A stretch of DNA of 64,000 bases from contig JAGVSM010002671.1 of NCBI GenBank assembly GCA_022494885.1, positions 1 through 64,000 on the forward strand, written 5' to 3'. The notes under the pieces were generated by a model. The model saw only the letters and a list, made by a program, of their open reading frames with translations. It did not search any database and was not told where the DNA came from. The translations under genes and the position numbers were made by a program. Positions within the stretch are counted from its first letter, which is position 1, and the number at the start of each line of letters is the position of its first letter. Of this stretch, positions 1-10,249 are shown one piece after another. The DNA is from Micrasema longulum (taxonomy: Eukaryota; Arthropoda; Insecta; Trichoptera; Brachycentridae).

Positions 1-665
1 TTGATTTCACGTGTCCGAGGTATAACAATTAGGTGGTAAATAAGAATTAAAAATTCAATTTAAGATAAGCTCTGGTGGAGCATGTATATTTAGGCAATCA
101 ACTAAAATTAGGCTTAAGATTACAGCTGTTATAATAAAAAATACGAATACATGCCGGGGAGGTCAATCCCTGCGAGCTAAATAATTGCCACAGCTAATCT
201 ATACTATCGAATCATACTGCCCTGATAAGAAATTGTTTGGAAGACAAAAAAGGACTCACGGCTGACTGTAGATTTCCTGGCTAGAACTGGAGTGGGGCTC
301 CAGGTCGATTATGCTGTCTCCATGGTCTGGGGACGGCTGGGCACTGGCTCTAGCACTCGTAACTTTGTTGAAGGATTTATTGCACAATTACGCGTCGGCA
401 ATTATCCATACAATTAATTTTACCGCTCGGGTTCTTATTTAGACAGCGATAACTACGATCCCTGCCTCCCGTCTCTAGGCGACGGAATCGATGGCAATTA
501 ATTGCTGGCGGAGAAAATAATATTTAATTAATTCATTCCGCAATTAGCAATTATTTCGAGGAATAAGATTTTGTCCATCTTCAAAATGATGGAATCCGAA
601 CTATTCAGCGGGAATAAGTCCGCGATCCGACAAGATTGAACTACTAACACAAACCGAAGTAAAAG
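1..665. other. Unassigned sequence
   Basis: No convincing reading frame, splice-flanked exon or recognised repeat. The stretch is more mixed in composition than most of the window, with GC-richer patches around 270-360 and 440-490. It could be unique flanking DNA of a neighbouring gene, but nothing shows it. Confidence 0.4.
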
Positions 666-745
666 GACTTAGAATGCCTTAGAATGCTTTAGAACGACTT
701 AGAATCACTTGGAATGATGCAGAATGATTTAACATGATCTAGAAG
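666..745. repeat. Degenerate 10-bp tandem repeat, 8 units
   Basis: Eight consecutive 10-base units of the form GACTTAGAAT, each differing at one to four positions, run without gaps. The period is exactly 10. There is no open frame and no neighbour that gives it a function. Confidence 0.8.
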
Positions 746-1315
746 AATGCTTCTAAAATTAAAGTTTTGGCTTTTATAGCATTTAATTAATAACATATTA
801 CGCTTGACAGTATGAGTGGCCAATAGCAAGGGCTAGACCTGTAACTGTCTTAGTGTAACATTAAATGTCCAATGAGAGACAAGATAATGCATACTTAAAA
901 TGGCCGTTAAGATTTTACCCCTACGTAAGCCAATAAGATCTATTTGCGGTCCATTTTAAAATATGTTGTGTTATGGTCACGCCCACTTCCTTTATTTGTG
1001 TGCATAATTCCTCGAACTCCTTGTGAGGTAACTGATGTTGGCGGAATGCAAAAAGGGACAGATCCTCACTATGGTAAACTTTTGTAAATTTAAACATCTG
1101 GCAGCTATATTTCATTGTGAGTTATTATTTCCTTTGACCATAAAGCTGTCTCAGCGAACATGTCCCTAATTTCATAGATAGGGTGACCATAATTTTAGTA
1201 TTTTTGTAATAATATACCCCTTGAGTCTAACTATTTCTTAATTTTACGTATTAAATCTATACTAATATATATATAGGTAGGTTAGATCTGTAAGAAAGTT
1301 ATGTCAATCTACTAC
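746..1315. other. Unassigned sequence
   Basis: A 64-codon minus-strand frame (921-1115) has somewhat protein-like composition but I do not recognise it and it has no second exon or conserved motif that I can name. Otherwise nothing is visible. Confidence 0.3.
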
Positions 1316-1435
1316 ATAACAATACATCTTTTTCATTTATTTATCTTTCACATTTGTTATATTTAACATAATTAAAATTATTGTTTTATGTATGAACATT
1401 TTTTTTGGTGTGTGCATGGGTGTCCTACACTAATA

Positions 1436-2168
1436 ATAATAATAATAATAATAATGTTTGGATAATTTATATAGCGTCATTTTTGTAAAAACCACCTCAA
1501 GAGCGCTGTACAATAAATAAATATCCCAGCACGTCTTGCAGCTGCAGAGCACATGGGTGGTTGGGACTCTAGTTCCGTGTCTCCAATTATGATATAAAAG
1601 AGCTAGATAACAGCACGTCTTGCAGCTACAGAGCGCATGGACAGTAAGAAATCTAGCCCCTATTTACATTGTTATTTTTAAACATTCTATTTGACAATGA
1701 GTTTGAAGTTTACAGTTTATGTGATATTGTTAAAAACAAAATAAAAAGCAAATTTATAAAAATAGAAGTTAGATTACAACAAGTCTTGCAGCTACTGAGC
1801 GCATGGGCGGTTAAAATTTTAGACCCCATTTACTTAATTAAGATATTTGATAACATTTACATAATATGATAGCTAACATCACAAAAAGTCTTGCAGCTAC
1901 AAAACGCATCGACGAACGAAATTTCAACAATAAAAGAATGATTTTAAAAAGTTGACAATAAAAAATAATAAAAAAACACAATAATAATACATTGAGCAAA
2001 GAACTAGTAAGTATGACAATTAAGTGAACATGTAACAGCACAAAAAGTAAAATATAAAAAACTAAACAAAGATAGCATTCCTTAACTTATTATTAAGGTT
2101 AACAAGATGATAGACGCTACTCGAACGGTCCCCGTTTTATTTTGGTATGCAGTTTACAGGATCTATTG
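1436..2168 (-). mobile_element. Nested retroelement with 10-bp target duplication
   Basis: This 733-bp insert sits between two copies of TACACTAATA (1426-1435 and 2169-2178). Its left edge is a TAA microsatellite (to 1455). Read on the minus strand the insert ends in GACGCTATATAAATTATCC followed by TTA repeats, the usual look of a retroposon 3' end with a short tandem tail. It holds four diverged copies of a roughly 50-base unit, listed separately. Whether it is a SINE or a LINE remnant is not clear. Confidence 0.65.
1525..1920. repeat. Four spaced direct repeats of a CTTGCAGCT core
   Basis: A block beginning AMGTCTTGCAGCT and running into GAGCGCATGG starts at 1531, 1615, 1781 and 1886. Spacings are 84, 166 (about twice 84) and 105. 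This looks like a decayed tandem array with an original period near 83 in which one unit has lost the core. Confidence 0.65.
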
Positions 2169-2245
2169 TACACTAATATACAAAGTAATTGAGAATGTAT
2201 TGTGTACATATTGTTTGTTTACCAAATAAAATCATATAATTAAAA

Positions 2246-2730
2246 ATTATTTTTTACTTGTGTTTACGAGTATTTTTGATATATTTTCTTGATTTTTAGT
2301 ACAATTTTTTTACCAGCTCTTCTTTTGACCCGTCTATTTCTTGGTTGTCTAGAAAATATTGCTTTTAGCAATAAGTCCGCAAAAGTACTTTTTCTTTGTA
2401 CTCGAAGTTTCAAATAAAATAAATAACCCATGCGGGCTTAACATTTAATTTTATAAATATATCGTACTGGAAAAATAACTACCTTTTATTTTGTAATTCC
2501 CCGAAAGTACAAATACAACTTTTTTGCAGAGCAAAAAAAACTTGAAAAAAATATAAGATCTATACAAGTCAATTTAAAAAGAAAAAGTTCAAAAATAATA
2601 CTAAATCTAATTACAGGGATAAATCTAATTAAGGGTTAACACATATTTTCTTTTTACAAAAAACATAGTTCACCCAGAAACTGGCCCCACTACGGTAATC
2701 AAAACAATTCCAGCCTACACACCCAATCAC
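2246..2730. other. AT-rich unassigned sequence
   Basis: Very AT-rich. No gene, no recognisable repeat boundary and no open frame of interest. Confidence 0.4.
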
Positions 2731-3417
2731 TTAAGCTAGGGTTTCCCAGGACAGCGGTGCCCGTATTTTAACGGCCGTAGTGAACGGTGATGCGGTGGAT
2801 AACCGTCGTAACGGTGACTAGAGTGTGGTTTTCTAGGAAAACGGTGTTATCAACACCATTTAACACCGCTCCCCTAGGAAACCACTCTCTAGTCGACGTT
2901 CACCGCATCACCGTCCACTACGGCCAAAGCTAGGGTTTCCTAGGACAGAGGTGCCCGTATTTTAACGGCCGTAGTGAACAGTGATACGGTGGATAACCGT
3001 CGTAACGGTGACTAGAGTGTGGTTTTCTAGGAAAACGGTGTTATCAACACCATTTAACACCGTTTCCCTAGGAAACCACTCTCTAGTCGACGTTACGACG
3101 GCTGTCCACCGCATCACCGTTCACTACGGCCGTTAAAGCTAGGGTTTCTTAGGACAGCGGTGCCCGTATTTTAACGGCCGTAGTGAACGGTGATGCGGTG
3201 GATAACCGTCGTAACGGTGACTAGAGTGAGGTTTTCTAGGAAAACGGTGTTATCAACACCATTTAACACCGTTTCCCTAGGAAACCACTCTCTAGTCGAC
3301 GTTACGACGGCTGTCCACCGCATCACCGTTTACTACGGCCGTTAAAATACGGTTACCGCTGTCCTAGGAACCCTTAGCTTAAGATACGGGCACCGCTGTC
3401 CTAGGAAACCCTAGCTT
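2731..3417. mobile_element. Tandem array of palindromic MITE-like elements
   Basis: Three near-identical palindromic units begin with AAGCTAGGGTTTCC at 2733, 2927 and 3136 (periods 194 and 209; the first unit lacks 12 plus 3 bases). Each is a large hairpin: the left arm carries GCGGTGCCCGTATTTTAACG, the centre ACGGTGTTATCAACACC, and the right arm is the reverse complement. The third unit has the full right arm ending CCTTAGC at 3378, and an extra solo terminal arm runs 3383-3417. TTAA lies outside the left terminus (2731-2734), outside the third right terminus (3379-3382) and at an internal junction, which suggests piggyBac-type TTAA targets. No transposase is present. GC content is far above the surroundings. 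Confidence 0.8.
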
Positions 3418-3960
3418 TACAGAAAGACCGCACGTAGTGTAAAATGAGGAAGAAATTGACAAATTAAACAAGTACATAGTACATATGTAACTATAATTGA
3501 GAGATCGTAAAAAACATTAACATATAAAACAGCCATAGGTAATGAATCGTCTTTGCCCGCTTCCTCTTCTCCGTTCCTGTCTACTCCTATATAAATATTA
3601 GCATTAAAGTGAGAAGATCCTTTAACATAATTATGAATCCCCGTACTGTGGGCCAACTGTTTGTGACACCTGATTTTCATCATTTAAATAATTTATATAA
3701 AACTTACATGTTATTCTTATTTACATAGTACAAAGGCGCATAAAATATGTGTTTCAATTTGAACCAACGTACACGTTTTGTCATACCTATTGGATTTTCT
3801 GCGCAGTAATATTTCTAATAAAAAAAACTTATTTCATGTTTTTAAATTATGCGGTTTGTTTAGGCGGCTTGAATTTTGAACAGGCGCGTCTTGGCGCCGG
3901 CTATTTGATTCATAACAAACCGATAGTTCTATATAAATAAATATACCAAATACATTAAAA
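3418..3960. other. Unassigned sequence
   Basis: An 88-codon minus-strand frame (3417-3683) and shorter frames on the plus strand match nothing I recognise and lack splice context. A GC-richer patch at 3865-3905 contains GGCGCGTCTTGGCGCC. No call is made. Confidence 0.3.
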
Positions 3961-4575
3961 ACTTTATACAATACTTTTGTACGCAGTAATTTGGAGTTTG
4001 CATTCGTTGTGTGGAGCCCACAATACATAACAAACAAAGAAAGTATTGAAAATGTTCAACGAAAATTTTTCAAATACCTAGATTATAAAAACAATAAAAC
4101 GCTTTGTACTTACAGCCAATCTGCCGAACAAAATGGATTTTTACCCTTGAAAAAAGACGCACTGTATCTGAATTATGATTTTTACATTAATTATTAAATA
4201 ATAAAGTAGACTCTTTTAACCTACTCTCCAAAATTAATCTCGAAGTCCCCTTTCGCGTGACAAGAAATAAGTATTTATTCCATCTGCCAGTCTGTAGCAT
4301 TAACTATGCACACCACTCTTTTCTCTATCGTTCTTGCTCTAACTATAATGTTTTTTTTTCATCTATTGATTTATTTTACATACTCCTTAATTTATTTAAA
4401 AATAAATTAAGACTTATTTTTTCTGGCTGCGATACGATCCCACTTACTATTTAATGATGCACACTCCTGAACACTTACTCCCACATTAATACACATAAAT
4501 ACACGTCTACACTTACTCTCATACAAATACACATAAACACATCCTTTTGTTGTAACACAATTTAATAATATGTAT
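3961..4575 (+). mobile_element. LINE J1, 3' end (reverse transcriptase C-terminal tail)
   Basis: The plus-strand translation holds the Jockey-type tail hallmark VVWSPQYITNKESIENVQR, then FNLLSKINLEVPFRVTRNK and a stop at 4452-4454, followed by a UTR with repeated ACACATAAACACA-like tracts. The tail is 5'-truncated at about the same place as the copy at 12863. One frame change is needed near 4195. It is non-autonomous and dead. Family placement in the Jockey superfamily rests on the tail pattern only. Confidence 0.8.
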
Positions 4576-4955
4576 AATTTTTCAGACGATCTTTCGTTAG
4601 CAAAGCAGATAAGATTTAGGTTAAAAAAAAATTATAAAATGGCTAATATTATAAGAAAGTCGCATGTGAAATTCAAAAAATAACACCACCTTATTTAACT
4701 TACGCATCAGTACCACTCTTGCAATGATTGTTGACTTTAAACTAACTTGAAACCATTTTATTTTTTTTAAATTTAGAATACATCCCACTATCATTACTTG
4801 ATACTTTATTGTTATAATATTTTATCAAATTGTATGAATTTTTAAAATATAAAAATATTGTAAACATTTATCATAAACCTTAAATTATATTTGTCTGTGG
4901 CATGGGTCTAAAAGGGCCAATGTTGTAAATCACAACATTGCGACAGAGTAATTAT
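4576..4955. other. AT-rich unassigned sequence
   Basis: No gene or clear repeat boundary. The sequence around 4905-4945 has a small self-complementary TTGTAAATCACAACATTG motif. Confidence 0.3.
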
Positions 4956-5450
4956 TTTGTCAACAATGTTTGAGTATGTCCAAATGCTTGCAGACTGGGT
5001 GGATTTCCTCCCTAGGGAGTTATTGATATTCAAATTTATTTCAACAGAATAGGAAAACATTATTTAGAAGGTAATATGGAAGTAAAGGCATTTACAGGGC
5101 TTATGACCTGTCATTGGCTGTTTTAAGTGGCCATTTTACACACTGTGTAACATTCACCATTCCGCCCATGTTTGAACGTCCACATTTCCTCAACTCTTCC
5201 ATCTGTTTACTGTTTTTATTTCATTTTATTTTATTTTTGCATCACAACAGGCCAGGAGGCCCAATTGCAGTGGTAAATTACATCACAGAACACCTGGCTT
5301 GAGAAAAATCACATTTTTAATTTTTGTGTTCTCATCGGGAATCGAACCCGGAACCTCCGTTTGTGAGTCAAGCGTCTTGACCACTACACCACGGAGGCCG
5401 CCTGTTGTGAAGTAAAAGCTTTTTTGAAGTAGGTTTCAGCTCTTTTTTAT
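4956..5450 (+). mobile_element. Family A interspersed repeat, split by SINE3
   Basis: Family A is the commonest repeat in the window. Its landmarks, in order, are GAGTATGTCCAAATG, a purine-rich AACAGAGA block, GGCATTTACAGGGCTTATGA, ACACACTGTGTAACATTCAC, and a CAACTCTTCCATCTGTT block followed by AGCTGAAACC. Here the order is complete up to 5227, then SINE3 intervenes, and the rest (CTGTTGTGAAGTAAAAGCT) resumes at 5401. It has no coding capacity. Confidence 0.75.
5228..5400 (-). mobile_element. SINE3, tRNA-derived
   Basis: On the minus strand the head reads GTGGTGTAGTGGTCAAGACG (A-box region) and, about 35 bases on, GGTTCGATTCC (B box), followed by a tRNA-unrelated body ending near an A-rich TTTTATTTCAT tract on the plus strand. 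It interrupts the family A copy. The head does not close into an acceptor stem, so it is a SINE rather than a tRNA gene. Confidence 0.75.
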
Positions 5451-5454
5451 TTTT

Positions 5455-5985
5455 TTATATATTTACAATTTTAAAAAACCCGTTAGGGTTACATTAGAAA
5501 TTTAATATTGTCTATTCATTTTATGTCTCGTCTAGTCTAGTTAGTTCAGTCATCATGTGCTTTTTCAGATTGATTTCAAATTTGTCTCCAGTAAAAGTTT
5601 TCAAGTAGTAAGGTAGTTCATTGTAGTGTTTAAGTCCATTATGTAGTATTTTTGACTGTCCTGTGTTTGTCTTTGCTTTTTCAATATGATAGTGTTGTTG
5701 TTATCTGGTGTTATATTTGTGTATGTCAGCATTTTTGACTTATATTATGTCGTCGTCTTGTATGTTTCCTAGTGTTATTTTGTGCACAATTTTTAAGGTC
5801 TCAATTTTAGTCAAGTAGTTTATGTCAAACTGGTGTGTTTTTTTTTGTACAGTTCAGTCGTAGAGGTCAGGTAGGGTAGGTTGTATGTTAGTTTAAGAAT
5901 TTTATTTTGTTGTCTTTGTATTCTTGTTATGTCTGTCTTGTTACCAGTTCCCCAGAAGGCGATCGTGTAACTCAATTTACTGTTG
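5455..5985 (-). mobile_element. LINE fragment J2, reverse transcriptase C-terminal tail
   Basis: The minus strand encodes SKLSYTIAFWGTGNKTDITR with QNKILKLTYNLPYLTSTTEL shortly after it, a pattern typical of the tail after the reverse transcriptase in Jockey-like LINEs. After a frameshift in an A run near 5830 the frame resumes with INYLTKIETLKIVHKITLGN and continues to about 5490 with two in-frame stops. The element is truncated at both ends and embedded between opposite family A pieces. Confidence 0.75.
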
Positions 5986-6180
5986 ACATAGGCTTCACAA
6001 AAATCAACAGACGGAAGAGTTGAGGTAATGTGGATGATGAATTTTACACAGTGTGTAAAGTGGTCACTTAAACCAGCCAATGACCGGTCATAAGCCCTGT
6101 AAATGTCTAGATTTTCATACTCCCTTCTCAAAAATGTTTTCCCTCTTTGTTGAAATAAATTTAAATATTATGTATTCGCT
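5985..6180 (-). mobile_element. Family A repeat
   Basis: Reverse-orientation landmarks are present: CAACAGACGGAAGAGTTGAG, TTACACAGTGTGTAAAGTGG, CATAAGCCCTGTAAATG and TTGTTGAAATAAATTTAAAT. With the plus-strand piece at 4956-5227 it forms an inverted pair around LINE J2 and SINE3. Confidence 0.75.
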
Positions 6181-7574
6181 AGTTTGAGTCAATCATGGAA
6201 AATGTCGAAATTTTTCATCCGAAAATAGTTTAGGGGAGCTATCTCCGGCATATTGATCACTGTAATCCGGGATATTTGTTCAATTTCACGTATAAAACAG
6301 TAAACATACTTTATCCGCCTAGAAACGGACAAAAAGCTTATAGCCTCAGGTTCACAATATTATTTTTTTTCAAAAATAAGTCAATGTTTTTTCTCTCTTT
6401 TAACATCATATTGTATTTTTTATACATCTGCAAATACTGTCAAAACTAAGAAAAAAACTACTTCCATATTTACAATTGTCCCATAAAACAAAATATCGAA
6501 AATCTCGATCAAAGCACGTCCATGCTTATCATATTATTTCTAACTCAGAAAACAACCCACATTTTTTACTTAACAGCTCAAGATAAACAAAAATCACAAA
6601 CTCAAAAGAAAAGAAAAATAAACAACAATAAAACCTTCCTTTAGTAAACGACGGAAAATTTTGAATCATTCAAAGAAAACCGGTATTCATATTAAACAAT
6701 ATTTTTATTTAGGTAAGTTCAAAAACAAAGAGCAAAACCACTACTAATACGCAATGATAATCGATTTTTGAATTTGGAAAAAATATGTTTAATTGTGTTT
6801 GTTAGAAATCGGTCCTAAAACACGAAATATTATCTTTCTCAATCTTTATATATCGTGGGCATACAAAAGAAATTGACCAAGTGACAAAATCATTAATGTT
6901 CAGGAGAGCCATTTTAGTGTTTTTTTAGAGTTCAATTGCTTCTCAAAGATCAGATTTTTCAAGTAAGGTGGTTGATAATTTTACATTTAGTGTACGGTAC
7001 TTTTAACTTTAATTTAAAGTTTAAACGTATTTTAAAAACATTATCTCTTTGATGTAAATAAAAATAATTGAAAAACTTAGTCAATTTTACCTGTAAAATT
7101 TGTCATGAAATTTTGCAGACAATCATTTTTGTTTCGTTTATTGACGGAAGTAGTATTTTATTTTATAACTATAAATTATGTTCATGGGATTTTTTATTTC
7201 AATTATCCATTTTTGTATATTTATGAAGGTTCAATAAACAAATAAATACAAAATAAATCAAAAAAACAAATAATTAAGAAGTATTACGCATAAATCTAAA
7301 GAGTAAATTTTTAAAATTTCCTATTTTTTTTTTTTTAATTTCCAAAGGGTAACTATGGATTTAAAAAAATTAACACATTTCGAATTGCTTTGGCCGATTA
7401 GTTGGCTAATCACGGTCTGATAAATAACAAATTAATCAAACGAAGTGAAGTGAAGTGAAACGCCACGAAAGTGAAGTCTTAATAAATTTATCCCGCGGTC
7501 ACACGTGCGACGTAATCATTATTTTTTTGTACTTCGTATCAAATCTGTATGTTTCAAAATCGTTACCTCATTAA
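6181..7574. other. AT-rich unassigned sequence
   Basis: About 1.4 kb with no supported gene. Runs of A and T are frequent. A short imperfect direct tract of GAAGTGAAGTGAAGTGAAAC lies at 7443-7460. No repeat family from elsewhere in the window was recognised here. Confidence 0.35.
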
Positions 7575-8098
7575 AACTACAAAAATGGGACTTTATTTTT
7601 ATTTTATTATATTTTATTTTATTATATTTTATTTTATTTAGTTTTTTTTATTTTTTTATTATTTTCTTATTATTATTATTAATATTTTATTATTTTATTT
7701 TATTTTATTGAGTCTTATTTTATTTCATTTCATTTCCTTTCCTTTCCTTTCATTTCATTTCATTTCATTTTATTTTATTGTATTTTGTTTTATTTTGTTT
7801 TATTTTATTTTATGTTCATTTATTTTATTTTATTTTATTTTATTATATTTTATTTAATTTTATTTTATTTTATTTTATTTTATTTTATTTTATTTTATTT
7901 TATTTTATTTTATTTTATTTTATTTTATTTTATTTTATTTTATTTTATTTTATTTTATTTTATTTTATTTTATTCTATTTTATTTTATTTTATTTTATTT
8001 TATTTCATTTTATTTTATTTTATTTTATTTCATTTTATTTTATTTTATTTTATTTTATTTTATTTTATTTTATTTTATTTTATTTTATTTTATTTTAT
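7575..8098. repeat. TTTTA pentanucleotide microsatellite
   Basis: Roughly 520 bases of nearly pure TTTTA with a less regular left flank of TTTCATTTCC variants. Because 15 bases make five codons without a stop on this strand, all three plus frames stay open and read as FILFY repeats of 105 and 142 codons (7785-8102, 7778-8206). These are not genes. Confidence 0.97.
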
Positions 8099-8138
8099 CT
8101 AAAATTAGTGATGCAGTTAATTTTTTCATATTTTTTTA

Positions 8139-8318
8139 TTGAAAAGAAATATTACCGATTTTATAATTTACCGAAATATTTAAATTTTGATGGGCATTTT
8201 CAATGAATTGTAAATAACCCATTATTAGGAAATGGTAATCAAGTTGGGGTGGAGTGGGATTCGAACATCGGACCTCTAATCCGTGAGTCCGCAACACTAC
8301 CCACGGAACCTGACCCCT
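8139..8318 (-). mobile_element. SINE1, tRNA-derived
   Basis: On the minus strand the head is CCGTGGGTAGTGTTGCGGAC with a B box at GTTCGAATCC, followed by the family-specific body CCCCAACTTGATTACCATTT, GAAAATGCCCATCAAAATTT and a T/A-rich end. Five copies of this family are in the window (also 13861, 17503, 39536, 49602). Confidence 0.85.
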
Positions 8319-9020
8319 GACGGATGATGAAAAATTTGAATAACTATTGAATCCACTGGAGAATGCACCTTAGCAAGCATTCAAAAATGTTACTCACATT
8401 TTCTCACAAGTACGTCAGAATGTTTGAAAATCGAATAGTTAAGAATGCAGAAAATATAAAAATGTTTGAAATTATAAATGCCTGCTTCGTACTGTTGTTT
8501 CCCCTGGTACTATGTGAAGCGTATCTCCTATGTAAAGGTTCCAATATATTTTATGTTTTTTAAATCAAAATTCAAACATCCACTCGCTTAAAATAATTAC
8601 CGATTAATTTAATAAATTAAAGTGGAAGATTTACTTCAGAATGAAAGTTTTTTTATATTATTGTCAATATTTGTAGAGCCACAGAAAAGCCATTTCCTAA
8701 AGTGTTTTTGAAAAGACAATAAATTAAAGGCGTTGTGAAAATAAATTGATGAAACGTTTATTAATGTATACCTATTCATTTATTTAGTGTTAGTAAATAA
8801 ATTAAGGTTTCCGTTCTCCTTATTCATCTTTTAATTAAAATTCATTGGTGTTCTTTGATATACTATATGTATAGTAAAATGAAATAACTAAATCAGACGC
8901 CTATTTTTTTTAAAGGCGAAGTTACATAATTCATTAATCAAGTAAATATATTATATATACGTATATATAAACATTTATTATATGTTTATGTAAACATATT
9001 TATATATACATAAATATATA
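8319..9020. other. AT-rich unassigned sequence
   Basis: A 66-codon plus frame at 8363-8563 is not recognised and has no supporting context. The right end (8940-9020) is an imperfect TA/CATA microsatellite. Confidence 0.35.
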
Positions 9021-9023
9021 CAG

Positions 9024-9831
9024 GTAAACGTCGGTTTACGCCAAAGTTCCGTTCCGAGAGACACCGGCGTAAAAAAATTTGGCGTAAGATATAAAATTAG
9101 GTTTCCTGTCAAAATTCTAAGAACAATCTAACATATTTACTTAATGCATATCCTTTACTCAAAATAAATTATAAATGTTAATTAATAAACACAGTTTAAT
9201 TATAAAGTTTATATTTGAAGCACTAACTTTGTGGTTATTCATTATAATAAAATAAATAAAACAACTTTGTTTTTAACCACTAATTTTTATTTTTCACCGA
9301 CCGGTTTCAAAGCAAACAAGCTTCTTCGTCAAGGTTTACGTAACTAATGAATTGATTCTTTTTTTTTTATTTCTATCATGTTCACTAATTACTACACGTA
9401 GACCCGAGTGGTTCGATCGAGTGGTTTTTTCTTACACGGTTGGTAATTTGATATCATTATTTTCGAAGTAAGACAGGAGAGGACTAAAAAAAATATTGTT
9501 TATTTGGTTAATAATTATTGTTTTCTTTTTATGAATCGCCTTTTTAATTTTTCTTTTAAATCTTAAATCTTTTTATTTTATTAATAATAAAATCAAAAAA
9601 TATAATCATACCTTTTTTTTCTTAAAGACAAAACGAAAATTAACTCGGAAACAATTTCACAACACAATAGGCTGCTCGCGTACTGGGTAATATAATAAAA
9701 CAACGTGTAAAAGTGTGTCTGCTATTAGAATCGCTGCGTCTAGTGTCGGCCGAACCGGGAAATCCCACGCCGGCACCAACCGGCGTAATTGTAAATCGGC
9801 GTAAATTGAACCGGCGCAAAACGACGTTTAC
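9024..9831. mobile_element. DNA element with 19-bp terminal inverted repeats
   Basis: GTAAACGTCGGTTTACGCC at 9024-9042 is matched in inverse at 9813-9831 with 17 of 19 bases. Both subterminal regions repeat GGCGTAA-type motifs (9070-9085, 9780-9815). The interior includes a PLE 3' region, so the original element was smaller. No transposase is left. The superfamily and target duplication could not be decided. Confidence 0.6.
9205..9610 (-). mobile_element. PLE 3' region with hammerhead-like motif
   Basis: The plus-strand block TTTGAAGCACTAACTTTGTG to CACCGACCGGTTTCAAAGC recurs at 25405 and 59015. On the minus strand it gives TTGACGA (9332-9326), then a helix AAGC/GCTT, then GAAAC and CCGGTC. 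Upstream of it (higher coordinates) the sequence matches the PLE at 29600-30011 through the tract CAAATAAACAATATTT. The first base of the ribozyme core is T instead of C, so this copy is probably inactive. Confidence 0.65.
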
Positions 9832-10249
9832 GTACATGAATTTTCTAATATTAACTTATATCCAATAATCATTAAAATATAAAGTAATTATTAAAATTCC
9901 TAAGCAATATATGTTATTTATAAAAAAAAAAATTAAAATATTTGGGAAAAAAATTACGTTTTTTTAAAAATCAAAATTCAAGCTTAAGGTTGACCATTTG
10001 TCTCCTGGTGGTAGAAATTTATTGAGGTATTAAATAACTCATACATCTCTTATATGATAATGCATTTGATGTAACTACTTGCAGTTTATGCATAATTTGT
10101 ATTTATTTTTAATTTCGGCCATTGTGTTTTTCATTTTATTTTATTCAGAAAACATACATTCATACGTAGAAAAGTATTGAAAACAACGATTTTCTTACGT
10201 AAAACCAATTAAGTTTTCCTAAATAATGCAAAAGTTTTAAACATTAAAT
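9832..10249. other. AT-rich unassigned sequence
   Basis: No gene and no recognised repeat. Confidence 0.4.

Larger units (their letters stand above)
1316..2245 (+). mobile_element. LINE family K 3' UTR, split by an insertion
   Basis: The bases before 1435 and after 2169 together match the 3' end of the LINE at 16885-17290: both carry the tract ending GTGTCCTACACTAATA, then ACAAAG, then a TGTTTGTTTACC segment and a final AATAAAAT. In this copy the tract is interrupted after TACACTAATA and resumes with the same ten bases, so a later element landed inside it. No coding sequence remains. Confidence 0.7.

Noticed and set aside
1525..1920. CRISPR-like spaced repeats
   Set aside because: Four diverged, unevenly spaced copies in eukaryotic DNA inside a retroposon; no array logic.
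5334..5400. tRNA-like sequence with A and B boxes
   Set aside because: No acceptor stem closes and the unit continues into a SINE body; it is the head of SINE3. The same holds for the SINE1 and SINE2 heads.
7778..8206. 142- and 105-codon open frames
   Set aside because: Produced by the TTTTA microsatellite, which has no stop codon on the plus strand.
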